From the NCBI GenBank assembly GCA_002440975.1, contig DJWN01000009.1:6318-30525 (forward strand): a DNA stretch of 24,208 nucleotides, read 5' to 3'. The notes below the pieces were generated by a model that was not told the origin of the DNA, ran no database searches, and saw nothing but the letters and a program-made list of their open reading frames with translations. This document shows, piece by piece, positions 15,959 through 23,929 of the stretch. The position numbers and the translations under genes are program-made. This DNA is from Bacteroidales bacterium UBA6229. Lineage in GTDB: Bacteria > Bacteroidota > Bacteroidia > Bacteroidales > F082. How positions within the stretch are numbered: the stretch's first letter is position 1; every line of letters starts with the position of its first letter.

Positions 15959-18900
15959 TCAGGGCTGTTCTCTTTTCTTAAAGAAATATTCATTGCTCTT
16001 CTTTTTATAAAATGGTTTAAGCTCGATTGACTGCAATCTCATTAATTCCAGCTGCTCTTTCAACATTCTTTTATACGTCAGTTCTTCAATAAAGTTGCTA
16101 AAATTTTTATTTTTAAACTCATTCGATTCACGTTTTTCCTCTTTCTCCCTTTTCTCTTCACTTTTCTCTGATTCCAACATTCGACTCACGATTTCTCTTT
16201 GTCTATCAATTATTCTTCTATCCAACTGTTTGTTAACAAGTTGTTCTTCCAGTTTTTCCATCTCCTCAATCATCTTATTAACACCTTCCTCGTCCAGACG
16301 TCCTTCAGATTTCAATCCGTTCAAATAATCTTGCATTTGTTTGCGTATGGCCTCTTGTTCGGCAGCCATTCTGGCGAGTTTTTCACTCATACTCTGTTTC
16401 TGTTCGCCTTCACCGCCTTCCTGCTGTTTTCCTTGTTGTTGCTTTCTCATCTCTTCCAAAGCCTTACCAAGTGCCTCCTGCATCTGCCGCATTTGTTGCA
16501 TCTGTTGTTTGCCGGAAGACTGCTCTCCAGGTTTTGGCTGACCCTGTGCATTCATCGGACTGGGCATCCCCATGCTATTTTGCATGTTTTCGAGTGATTC
16601 GGCAAGCATCAATGCCAAATTATTCATGGCCATAAAGGCATATTGTTGTTCGCTAACACCTTGACTAATTCTGCCATTCGTAAGTAAATTCAAAGCTTCA
16701 TCTATTCTGAATTGAACACTTTTCAATTCATCAAAAATAAAAGTCTCTATCATTGGCTGTCGCAAGGCAAGGGCTTTTAATGAATCCTCTACAACTTTAA
16801 AATTGGCCGTTAATTCATTTTGCTTGCGGATAAGTGTTGATCGTGAAGGATCATCAATTCTCAACTCGGTAAAGCGTTTCATCAAATCTTCCTGATCTAA
16901 AGAACTTTTCACAACGTTCTCAAGCAAAATACGCATGGTATGTGCATCTTCCATTTGTTGCTGCATCATAGCAGCCTGCATCGAAAGCTGAAGCATATTA
17001 GCCATTTCCTTCATTTTTTCGCCAGCTGACTTTTGCTTCTGCCTGCTTTGATCCATTTGCTGTTGTTGTTCCTGTTCAATACTTTCGTTCAGATCCTGCT
17101 CAATATCTTCTTCAATATGCTCTGTATCTTCAATTTGTAGAGGCTTCTCAAGCTTTTGATTCATCTCCTGAATCGAATCCAATTCTTGCTGTAGCTTTTC
17201 AAAACGCTCTTTTGACTGCTCGGCAGAATCTATCCCGGTTGAATCCCGAGTATTATTATTTTCTGACAATTCCCCACCTAGCTTTTCCAACGACTCAATC
17301 AAATCTTTCATTTCCTTCTCCACCTTCAATTGCTGCAAAAGATTCAGATTCCTGTCGAGCATATCCTCCATTTTCTGGCTGTCTTTCATCAAATCCTGAA
17401 TCATCTTCATCATCTGATCTTTGTTGAGCTCATCCATCAACTTCTGAATTTCCTCCATCAAGGCTTTCATCTCATCATTAAAAACCTCATCAAACAGCTT
17501 TTGAATATCTTCCTGCTTCTTCAGCAGTTTTTCGTCCGTTAATTCATTCTCCTTCTCAAATTTTACTTGCTCTTTCTGTGCTTCCTGTAGCTCTGTAAAC
17601 TTTTCTTCCAACTGTTTCTGCCTTTCGAACAAGTCTTCCAGCTTTTGCTTATCCGACCAATCGGGTTGTTGTTTGGTTGCCAAATCCCGAAGCAATTTAT
17701 CCAATTCTTCCCTTATTTGCTCCGATTCGGCAAGGGTTTTATCCATCTCATTTAAAATATTCTTTTCACGGCTGTCTGCTATCGAATCGAGTACTTCAAC
17801 ACCAGGAACCTGTAGGTTAAAAGTAGTTGTTTTTCTTGATTTCGAACCGTTTACAGCGTCATTATCCCAAACCTGAAAATAAGCTTCAACAAGATCACCG
17901 GCTGACAGATTAAAACTATCTGCTTCAAACAAATAATAAAAATCCTGACGGGAATTTCGTTGAAGTGGCAAATCAATAAAAAACCGTTTCGATTCCTCCT
18001 TAGTTTGTTGATCGATGATCTTATAAACCATGGCAAGCCGGCTAAAACCATAATCATCAGCAACAGCACCAGAAAAATAAAATTGCCTGCCCATCTCGTC
18101 TTCAATCATCTCGCATACAATATCTGGATAGGCATCAGGAATCATCTGAATTTTTAGCGGAAAACGATCTCCATTACTGGCAAATGCATTTGACGATCTT
18201 ACAACTAAATTATACGACTCATTCATACTAAAGCTGTAGTTCCATTGATTACCTCTAACTTCAACGGTACTAAACAAAGTATCCTGAACCATCAAAAACA
18301 AACTATCAGTATCGCGGGTAAAAAAACTCAAAAATACCTTACTACCCTCTGGCACAAAAAAATCAGTTTTCTCACTTACGCTAAAATCAGTAAGCCCTGT
18401 ATATTTTGGTGGCTCAATCCTGGCATCATACGAAAGGATCACAGGTTTTGGATGCACCTTCAACTCGAGCAGCTGACTCTGATAATTACCTGCAACAATG
18501 CTAAACTGGATATTTTTGCCAGGTTTCTTAAAAAGAAATGTAAAGCTGTTGTTACCAGTCTTTTTCATTGTCTGAAGGCCACCCTGTATGTCAACAAAAA
18601 ACTCTGCCGGAACCTCCTCACCTGTAGCTTGTATCACCATTTCATAATCCTCGTTATGAAGTGTTTTCAAGTCGTCTGACTCCGGAAGGGAAACGACAAA
18701 AGGCAAAGGCTTCACAAAGGTTTGGTTATACCTTACGATTCTATTCCCGGAATCATTAAAAATAGCCGGATTCCAAATCAGAACAAAAAGAAAAACCAGC
18801 AATAATGCTGCACTGGAAAACAAAACATTTCGGGAAGGACGTAACGAAATTGCATTGCTAAACTGATAAATACTTAAACGTTCGGTTCTCTGGTCAATCG

Positions 18901-19291
18901 CAGCTTCGAGCAGAGGGTCACTTCCGCTTTGAGCTGCACTTTCCTGTAATTGCAATGTATTCAGTAGTCTGTCCTCAATCTCTGCAAAGTGTTTCCCAAT
19001 CAGGCGTGCCGCTTCTGCTGCTGACATCTGCCTATGGTAGGTGAATAAATGGTAAAGCGGCAGAAAAATGTATTTGATACTGATAAAACCAGTGCCAACA
19101 ATATAAATCCAGAAAAGCAGCATCCTTCCTGTCGAAGGCAACCAAAGCAAAAACTCCAGTCCGTGAACGCCAAACATCAGCAAAATGAGCAATACAATGC
19201 CAAGCAATAGTCCTTTCAACAGCCGATTAAGATAAAATCGCCTGATAAATGCCTGAATCTTTTCGACCAACTGCCTGTTTGCAACACTCAT
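15959..19291 (-). CDS. DUF4175 family membrane protein with long coiled coil
   Basis: The protein has 1110 residues. Hydrophobic segments lie at about 25-45, 53-77 and 150-172, so it is anchored in the inner membrane near its N-terminus. A beta-rich portion follows (about 180-490). The rest (about 500-1100) is mostly charged or glutamine-rich helix predicted to form coiled coils. It includes a Q/M/G-rich low-complexity stretch (about 905-965) with PSPMNAQGQPKPGEQSSG. The layout fits the DUF4175 family, whose function is unknown to me. The last residues (KKREQP) end 16 bp before the next gene. It heads the cluster leading to ybeY and mnmG, and a possible -7 box lies 59 bp upstream of its ATG. 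Confidence 0.85.
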   Translation of the reverse strand: MSVANRQLVEKIQAFIRRFYLNRLLKGLLLGIVLLILLMFGVHGLEFLLWLPSTGRMLLFWIYIVGTGFISIKYIFLPLYHLFTYHRQMSAAEAARLIGKHFAEIEDRLLNTLQLQESAAQSGSDPLLEAAIDQRTERLSIYQFSNAISLRPSRNVLFSSAALLLVFLFVLIWNPAIFNDSGNRIVRYNQTFVKPLPFVVSLPESDDLKTLHNEDYEMVIQATGEEVPAEFFVDIQGGLQTMKKTGNNSFTFLFKKPGKNIQFSIVAGNYQSQLLELKVHPKPVILSYDARIEPPKYTGLTDFSVSEKTDFFVPEGSKVFLSFFTRDTDSLFLMVQDTLFSTVEVRGNQWNYSFSMNESYNLVVRSSNAFASNGDRFPLKIQMIPDAYPDIVCEMIEDEMGRQFYFSGAVADDYGFSRLAMVYKIIDQQTKEESKRFFIDLPLQRNSRQDFYYLFEADSFNLSAGDLVEAYFQVWDNDAVNGSKSRKTTTFNLQVPGVEVLDSIADSREKNILNEMDKTLAESEQIREELDKLLRDLATKQQPDWSDKQKLEDLFERQKQLEEKFTELQEAQKEQVKFEKENELTDEKLLKKQEDIQKLFDEVFNDEMKALMEEIQKLMDELNKDQMMKMIQDLMKDSQKMEDMLDRNLNLLQQLKVEKEMKDLIESLEKLGGELSENNNTRDSTGIDSAEQSKERFEKLQQELDSIQEMNQKLEKPLQIEDTEHIEEDIEQDLNESIEQEQQQQMDQSRQKQKSAGEKMKEMANMLQLSMQAAMMQQQMEDAHTMRILLENVVKSSLDQEDLMKRFTELRIDDPSRSTLIRKQNELTANFKVVEDSLKALALRQPMIETFIFDELKSVQFRIDEALNLLTNGRISQGVSEQQYAFMAMNNLALMLAESLENMQNSMGMPSPMNAQGQPKPGEQSSGKQQMQQMRQMQEALGKALEEMRKQQQGKQQEGGEGEQKQSMSEKLARMAAEQEAIRKQMQDYLNGLKSEGRLDEEGVNKMIEEMEKLEEQLVNKQLDRRIIDRQREIVSRMLESEKSEEKREKEEKRESNEFKNKNFSNFIEELTYKRMLKEQLELMRLQSIELKPFYKKKSNEYFFKKREQP

Positions 19292-19350
19292 TCCTAAAAT
19301 TATTTATACCTAGTAAAACAGATTCAATAAATGATGTTTAATTTAGCAGG

Positions 19351-19358
19351 CAAATATA
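19351..19358 (-). promoter_or_regulatory. Possible -7 promoter element of the DUF4175-ybeY-mnmG operon
   Basis: On the minus strand TATATTTG fits the Bacteroidota -7 consensus TAnnTTTG, 59 bp upstream of the DUF4175 ATG. No TTG lies at the expected -33 spacing, so only half the signal is present. Confidence 0.35.
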
Positions 19359-19401
19359 CATATAACCAAACGGTAAGCATTTACCATTTATTCCCGTTCT
19401 T

Positions 19402-21366
19402 ATGAAACAGATTCTACTTTCCGTATTTCTCATCTTTGTTATTACAATTGCTAGTGCCCAAACTAACGAACACCACCAACACGACAGATATTGTCGTCAT
19501 TATCCTCAAATGCAGGAAACGCCTTCCTATGCCTATCGTAACGACTGGCAAAGCGATCTTGTTCACGATTATGATGTTTCTTTCTATTTTTTGGATCTGG
19601 AAGTATCGAGCACTTCCATTCAGGTAGGCGGAACAGTTGAAATTCACGGAACTGTTGTAGCCAGCGAAATGAACATTTTCGCTTTTGAATTAAATGCGGA
19701 GTTATCACTCGAAGAAGTGGTTTTTAATGGTGTTACCGCTGAAAACATCAACTGGGAAGGTGATAATGTGTTGGTTGAAATTCCTACATTACAGCAAGGA
19801 GATACCTTTGTTGCCTCAATAGCTTATGGTGGCACACCACCCACCGGAGGTTTTTTTGCCGGTATTACCAATGCCTATTCGAGCACCTGGCAAAAAAATG
19901 TTACCTGGACACTTTCAGAACCCTTTGCAGCCAAAGATTGGTGGCCTAACAAACAAGTTTTAACAGACAAAGCAGATTCTGTTTGGGTTTACCTTACCAC
20001 CACTTCCAACGAAATGGCCGGCTCACAAGGCTTACTTACAAATGTTACCGATTTGGGTAACAACCAGTTGCGCTACGAATGGAAATCAAAGTATCCAATT
20101 GCTTATTATCTCATTTCCTTTGCCGTTTCTGACTATCAGGAATATAACATTTACGCAAAACCGGAGACCCTCGAAAATGATAGTATTTTAGTGCAAAATT
20201 TCGTTTACAATCACCCAAATTACCTGCCAAGTCAGCAATCCAATATTGATGCAGTTGTTCCGATGATCGAACTCTTTTCTGATTTGTATATCCTCTATCC
20301 TTTCCATGAAGAAAAATACGGTCATTGTATCACCCAGCTTGGAGGTGGCATGGAGCACCAAACCATGACTACGATAGGAGGTTTTTCATTCGATCTGGTT
20401 GCCCACGAACTGGGACATATGTGGTTTGGCGATAACGTAACATGCGCCACCTGGAGCGATATATGGATCAATGAAGGATTCGCTACTTATAGCAATTATC
20501 TGGCACAGGAGATGCTGAACGGATGGACCGCTGGTCAAAACTTTATGATTGGTACCCAAAACAATGTGATGTCATCACCTGGCGGAAGCGTGTACATTCC
20601 ACCTTCAGAAATTACGCCTGATAACATTTGGCGTATTTTCGACGGGCGACTGTCATACGACAAAGGAGCGGCTATCATTCATGTGCTGCGACACGAAATC
20701 AATGATGATGAAAAGTTTTTTGATATCATGCATAGCTTTCAAATTGCCTTTAAAGACAGCACTGCAACCGGCGAAGATTTTCGTATGATTGCCGAAGAGG
20801 TAACCGGCATGGATCTGGAACAGTTTTTCGCTCAATGGTACTATGGCGAGGGCTATCCCAAATACGATATCGAATGGTATATGTTTAACGATATGTTCAA
20901 TATGTATGTTACGCAATCCGGTTCCTCCTCTACTCCACTTTTTCAAATGACTATGGACTATAAACTCACTTTTTCGGATGACAGCGATACCACCATCAGG
21001 CTTTATCAGGAAAATAATCTGGAGCAATACGCCATCGATTTTGGTAAACAGGTTGTTAACATTGAAGTAGATCCGGTTAACTGGACGTTCGAACGCGTGA
21101 ATACCCTTATTGTCGGAAGCCCCGAAAAATCAATTCACAATTACTTTAGTTTGTATCCTAATCCCGCCATAGATCAGGTAAATTTGGCTTTCGGTAAGGA
21201 TCAACCACGCGAAATCAGAATCTCAGACGCATCCGGTAAATTACTTGTTTCAAATAAAGTAAGTGGCTTAAACTACCAGATGGATATTTCCGGTTTACCG
21301 GCCGGTATTTATTTTATTTCGGTTACCAGCAACTCAGGAAGTATGGTTAAAAAACTGATTAAATAA
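19402..21366 (+). CDS. Secreted M1-family metallopeptidase with T9SS sorting domain
   Basis: The 654-residue protein has a signal peptide (1-19, ASAQ). An M1 catalytic domain carries the zinc motif H335-ELG-H339 and the third ligand E358, within NEGFATYS. The exopeptidase motif normally GxMEN reads GGMEH (315-319), so asparagine is replaced by histidine. The C-terminal part (about 578-654), starting YFSLYPNPAIDQVNL and ending SMVKKLIK, is a type A T9SS sorting domain. It would carry the enzyme across the outer membrane and be removed or anchored there. Members trim N-terminal residues from peptides. A role in extracellular protein use is inferred. It is transcribed alone, divergently from the DUF4175 operon. 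Confidence 0.92.
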   Translation: MKQILLSVFLIFVITIASAQTNEHHQHDRYCRHYPQMQETPSYAYRNDWQSDLVHDYDVSFYFLDLEVSSTSIQVGGTVEIHGTVVASEMNIFAFELNAELSLEEVVFNGVTAENINWEGDNVLVEIPTLQQGDTFVASIAYGGTPPTGGFFAGITNAYSSTWQKNVTWTLSEPFAAKDWWPNKQVLTDKADSVWVYLTTTSNEMAGSQGLLTNVTDLGNNQLRYEWKSKYPIAYYLISFAVSDYQEYNIYAKPETLENDSILVQNFVYNHPNYLPSQQSNIDAVVPMIELFSDLYILYPFHEEKYGHCITQLGGGMEHQTMTTIGGFSFDLVAHELGHMWFGDNVTCATWSDIWINEGFATYSNYLAQEMLNGWTAGQNFMIGTQNNVMSSPGGSVYIPPSEITPDNIWRIFDGRLSYDKGAAIIHVLRHEINDDEKFFDIMHSFQIAFKDSTATGEDFRMIAEEVTGMDLEQFFAQWYYGEGYPKYDIEWYMFNDMFNMYVTQSGSSSTPLFQMTMDYKLTFSDDSDTTIRLYQENNLEQYAIDFGKQVVNIEVDPVNWTFERVNTLIVGSPEKSIHNYFSLYPNPAIDQVNLAFGKDQPREIRISDASGKLLVSNKVSGLNYQMDISGLPAGIYFISVTSNSGSMVKKLIK

Positions 21367-21449
21367 GCATATAATCACAGTTATTAATCGGCTTTCAAAC
21401 AGTAAAATAGTCGGGCAAATCTTCAGTACCTGTTCTTAAAATTCAGTGC

Positions 21450-21470
21450 AAAATCAAACACTTGATTTTT
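21450..21470 (+). terminator. AT-rich hairpin between the M1 peptidase and gltX
   Basis: AAAATCAA (21450-21457), loop ACAC and TTGATTTT (21462-21469), followed by one more T, form an 8-bp stem 84 nt after the peptidase stop. It could end peptidase transcription, but the stem is AT-rich and weak. It lies 3 bp before the gltX -7 box, so an operator is equally possible. Confidence 0.35.
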
Positions 21471-21472
21471 GG

Positions 21473-21480
21473 TATCTTTG
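21473..21480 (+). promoter_or_regulatory. -7 promoter element of gltX
   Basis: TATCTTTG matches TAnnTTTG and lies 21 nt before the gltX ATG at 21502. A clear -33 TTG is not seen at the expected spacing. Its position excludes the longer gltX reading frame, which would start upstream at 21469. Confidence 0.5.
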
Positions 21481-21501
21481 CAGCCCAAAACTCAATTGAT
21501 T

Positions 21502-23025
21502 ATGCCAGAAAATATCAGGGTGCGATTTGCACCCAGTCCCACAGGCCCGCTTCATATGGGAGGTGTTCGCACCGCCTTGTACAACTATCTTTTTGCTAAA
21601 AAAAATGGCGGCAAAATGATTCTGCGTATCGAAGATACCGATCAAACCCGTTTTGTTCCCGGTGCCGAGCAGTACATCATGGAATCGCTGGCATGGTGCG
21701 GTATTCAATTCGATGAAGGATTGATTGAAGGTGGTTCGTTTGGGCCTTATCGTCAAAGCGAGCGTAAAAGCATTTATGCTGTTTATTCCGACCAGCTGAT
21801 ACAATCAGGTAATGCCTATTATGCCTTTGATACAGCCGGTGAACTTGAAGAATTAAGAAAACAGGCTGAAGCCGACAATAAAACCTTTATCTATAATGCC
21901 GAAAAACGTAAAATATTGCGCAACAGCCTCAATATGACTAAAGATGAAGTACAAAATCATCTTGTAAAAGGCACTCCTTATGTGGTTCGTTTTCTTATTC
22001 CGGAAAATACCAGCATCAGCATGATTGATCTCATTCGTGGCGAGGTGAAGGTGAAATCGGAAACCCTGGATGATAAGGTACTTTTCAAATCAGATGGTAT
22101 GCCTACCTATCACCTGGCTAATATCGTGGATGATCATCTGATGAAAATCAGCCATGTGATCCGTGGCGAGGAATGGCTGCCTTCGCTTCCGCTTCATGTG
22201 CTTTTGTACGAAGCATTTGGATGGGAAAAACCGCAATTTGCACATCTGCCACTTCTGCTAAAACCCGATGGCAATGGCAAGCTGAGTAAGCGCGATGGCG
22301 ATCGGCTTGGATTTCCTGTTTTCCCTTTGCAGTGGAAAGATCCCAAAAATGGCGAAATATCATCCGGCTATCGCGAAAATGGCTATTATCCTGAAGCTTT
22401 TGTAAATATGCTTGCCCTGCTGGGCTGGAATCCTGGAAGTGATCAGGAATTGTTTAGCATGAATGAGCTGATTGAAGCTTTCTCATTGGATCGTGTTGGT
22501 AAATCAGGTTCAAAATTTGATCCCAAAAAAACCAAATGGTTTAATCATCAATACCTTATGCGTCAAACAGACGAAGCCCTGGCTCAGGAATGGATGAAAT
22601 GGCTTAAGGCAGAGAAAAATCTGGAACCAGAGAATAAAAATGTAGAAAAAATTGTTTCGCTAATCAAAGAACGGGTCAACTTTGTTCAGGAACTATGGGA
22701 CGAAGCCTATTTCTTTTTCGAGGCACCAGAAAGCTACGACGAAAAAGTGGTTAAAAAACGTTGGAAGACAGATAGCCCGCAGCAAATGGAAACCCTGGCT
22801 TCATTACTGGACACTTTGGAAGATTTTTCTGCTGACAAGATTGATGAAAAAATCAAAAACTGGATCACCGAAAATGAACTTTCGATGGGTGGAATTATGA
22901 ATGCGCTGCGTTTGCTACTTGTCGGAGCTGCAAAAGGTCCACACCTGAGTGACATCATGGAAGTACTCGGAAAATCAGAAAGTATCAAACGTATTAGTAG
23001 TGGAATAAAAGCTTTATCAAACTAA
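21502..23025 (+). CDS. gltX: Glutamyl-tRNA synthetase
   Basis: The 507-residue class I synthetase charges tRNA-Glu, and possibly tRNA-Gln where an amidotransferase route exists. The HIGH-equivalent motif is in PSPTGPLHMGG (11-21) and the KMSKS-equivalent is KLSKR (260-264). The recognition regions RIEDTDQTR, RGEEWLPSLPLH and HLPLLLKPDG are present. I chose ATG 21502 because the product then begins MPENIRVRFAPSPTG, the usual synthetase N-terminus, and because the promoter's -7 box lies between it and any earlier start. After KLSKRDGDR a segment (FPLQWKDPKNGEISSG) looks like an insertion relative to the E. coli enzyme. folB follows 11 bp later. Confidence 0.97.
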   Translation: MPENIRVRFAPSPTGPLHMGGVRTALYNYLFAKKNGGKMILRIEDTDQTRFVPGAEQYIMESLAWCGIQFDEGLIEGGSFGPYRQSERKSIYAVYSDQLIQSGNAYYAFDTAGELEELRKQAEADNKTFIYNAEKRKILRNSLNMTKDEVQNHLVKGTPYVVRFLIPENTSISMIDLIRGEVKVKSETLDDKVLFKSDGMPTYHLANIVDDHLMKISHVIRGEEWLPSLPLHVLLYEAFGWEKPQFAHLPLLLKPDGNGKLSKRDGDRLGFPVFPLQWKDPKNGEISSGYRENGYYPEAFVNMLALLGWNPGSDQELFSMNELIEAFSLDRVGKSGSKFDPKKTKWFNHQYLMRQTDEALAQEWMKWLKAEKNLEPENKNVEKIVSLIKERVNFVQELWDEAYFFFEAPESYDEKVVKKRWKTDSPQQMETLASLLDTLEDFSADKIDEKIKNWITENELSMGGIMNALRLLLVGAAKGPHLSDIMEVLGKSESIKRISSGIKALSN

Positions 23026-23036
23026 AAACCATACAA

Positions 23037-23387
23037 ATGGCGGTGATTTCAATAGAAGGAATGGAGTTCTTTGCCTATCATGGCTGCTTCACCGAAGAAC
23101 AATTAATTGGTACCTGGTTTGTTGTAGATCTTTTTCTTGAAGTGGATACTGCTTCGGCTGAAGCTTCTGATAAGCTGGAAGATACAGTGAATTATCTTTC
23201 TGTTTATCAGGTAGTGAAACGCGAAATGATGATCAATTCCAATTTACTCGAACATGTGGGGCACAGAATTTTAAAGGCAGTACGAAATGAATTTTCAACT
23301 GTTGAAAAAGCCAGTGTCAAAGTGCGCAAAATGAATCCACCACTAGGTGGAAAAATGGACTTTGTAAGCCTTACATTGGAAGGATGA
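23037..23387 (+). CDS. folB: Dihydroneopterin aldolase
   Basis: The 116-residue enzyme splits 7,8-dihydroneopterin to 6-hydroxymethyl-7,8-dihydropterin and glycolaldehyde in folate synthesis. Family residues are visible: the N-terminal FAYHGCFTEEQ with E21, Y53 in TVNYLSVY, E72 in LLEHV and the catalytic lysine K98 in VRKMNPP. Length is normal. It starts 11 bp after gltX, probably in the same transcript. Its stop overlaps the next start (ATGA at 23384-23387). Confidence 0.94.
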   Translation: MAVISIEGMEFFAYHGCFTEEQLIGTWFVVDLFLEVDTASAEASDKLEDTVNYLSVYQVVKREMMINSNLLEHVGHRILKAVRNEFSTVEKASVKVRKMNPPLGGKMDFVSLTLEG

Positions 23388-23581
23388 AACCTAAAATACA
23401 ACTTATTGAACCAGAGATTTGTCCGCGCTGTGGCACAAGTTTTAAATGCGGCAAGTCAGGCAAATGCTGGTGCTATGAAGTCGATACAAAGCCTTTTGTG
23501 TTGGAGCTTATCAACCAAAAATACGACCATTGCCTCTGTCGCTCCTGCCTGGAAGAAGTAAACAGGCTCGAAAAAGTTTGA
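23384..23581 (+). CDS. CWC-type cysteine-rich small protein
   Basis: The 65-residue protein has eight cysteines: C13 and C16 (CPRC), C22, C28 and C30 (the CWC trio), and C50, C52 and C55 (CLCRSC). This is the pattern of the cysteine-rich CWC family and suggests one or two zinc or iron sites. No function is known to me. The start overlaps the folB stop by ATGA, so translation is probably coupled. The tRNA-Cys promoter begins at the end of this gene. Confidence 0.85.
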   Translation: MKPKIQLIEPEICPRCGTSFKCGKSGKCWCYEVDTKPFVLELINQKYDHCLCRSCLEEVNRLEKV

Positions 23582-23583
23582 TC

Positions 23584-23613
23584 TTGCCAAAAAAAGAAAT
23601 AATCGTATCTTTG
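23584..23613 (+). promoter_or_regulatory. Promoter of tRNA-Cys
   Basis: TTG (23584-23586), a 19-nt spacer and TATCTTTG (23606-23613) match the Bacteroidota promoter. The -7 box ends 16 nt before the tRNA. The upstream box lies just past the stop of the CWC gene. Confidence 0.6.
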
Positions 23614-23629
23614 CAATCCCAAAAATAAT

Positions 23630-23700
23630 GGTCTCGTGGCCGAGTGGCTAGGCAGCGGTCTGCAAAACCGTGTACAGCGGTTCGAATCCGCTCGAGACCT
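23630..23700 (+). tRNA. tRNA-Cys (anticodon GCA)
   Basis: The 71-nt cloverleaf has acceptor arms GGTCTCG (23630-23636) and CGAGACC (23693-23699), with discriminator T at 23700. The anticodon loop CTGCAAA carries GCA at 23662-23664, and the T arm AGCGG-TTCGAAT-CCGCT is complete. CCA is not encoded. U73 is the usual cysteine identity base. Confidence 0.96.
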
Positions 23701-23703
23701 CGA

Positions 23704-23730
23704 AAAAAAGAGCTTTTAAAGCTCTTTTTT
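23704..23730. terminator. Bidirectional intrinsic terminator between convergent tRNAs
   Basis: AAAAAAGAGC (23704-23713), a short loop and GCTCTTTTTT (23721-23730) form a 10-bp stem. A T-tract follows on either strand. It sits between tRNA-Cys (plus) and tRNA-Thr (minus) and can end both transcripts. Confidence 0.8.
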
Positions 23731-23747
23731 CTTTTAACCCAATCACG

Positions 23748-23820
23748 AGCCTTCCACGGGACTCGAACCCGCGACCTGCTCATTACGAGTGAGCTGCTCT
23801 ACCAACTGAGCTAAGAAGGC
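23748..23820 (-). tRNA. tRNA-Thr (anticodon CGT)
   Basis: The 73-nt cloverleaf on the minus strand has acceptor arms GCCTTCT (23820-23814) and GGAAGGC (one G-U pair at its base), with discriminator T at 23748. The D arm GCTCAGTTGGTAGAGC is complete, and the anticodon loop CTCGTAA carries CGT (23787-23785). The T arm is CGGG-TTCGAGT-CCCG. CCA is not encoded. Confidence 0.95.
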
Positions 23821-23831
23821 TGATAAGTTTG

Positions 23832-23839
23832 CAAAATTA
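23832..23839 (-). promoter_or_regulatory. -7 promoter element of tRNA-Thr
   Basis: On the minus strand TAATTTTG matches TAnnTTTG and ends 11 nt before the tRNA. I see no TTG at the expected -33 position. Confidence 0.45.
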
Positions 23840-23879
23840 CACTTTTCTTTTCCTGCTATTGCGCTGCCATACATTTTTA

Positions 23880-23909
23880 TTGCCGGTTCAACACATCTTC
23901 CTATTTTTG
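23880..23909 (+). promoter_or_regulatory. Promoter of the tyrosine phosphatase gene
   Basis: TTG (23880-23882), a 19-nt spacer and TATTTTTG (23902-23909) match the Bacteroidota consensus. The ATG follows 20 nt after the -7 box. Confidence 0.55.
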
Positions 23910-23929
23910 TAAAACTTAACCAACAATCT

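Noticed and set aside
16380..16560. Repetitive-looking glutamine-rich DNA within the DUF4175 gene
   Set aside because: It is low-complexity coding sequence (Q, M and G codons) with no regular repeat unit, so not a CRISPR or tandem array.
18245..18679. 144-codon plus-strand ORF
   Set aside because: It is antisense to the DUF4175 gene with no start signal or recognisable product.
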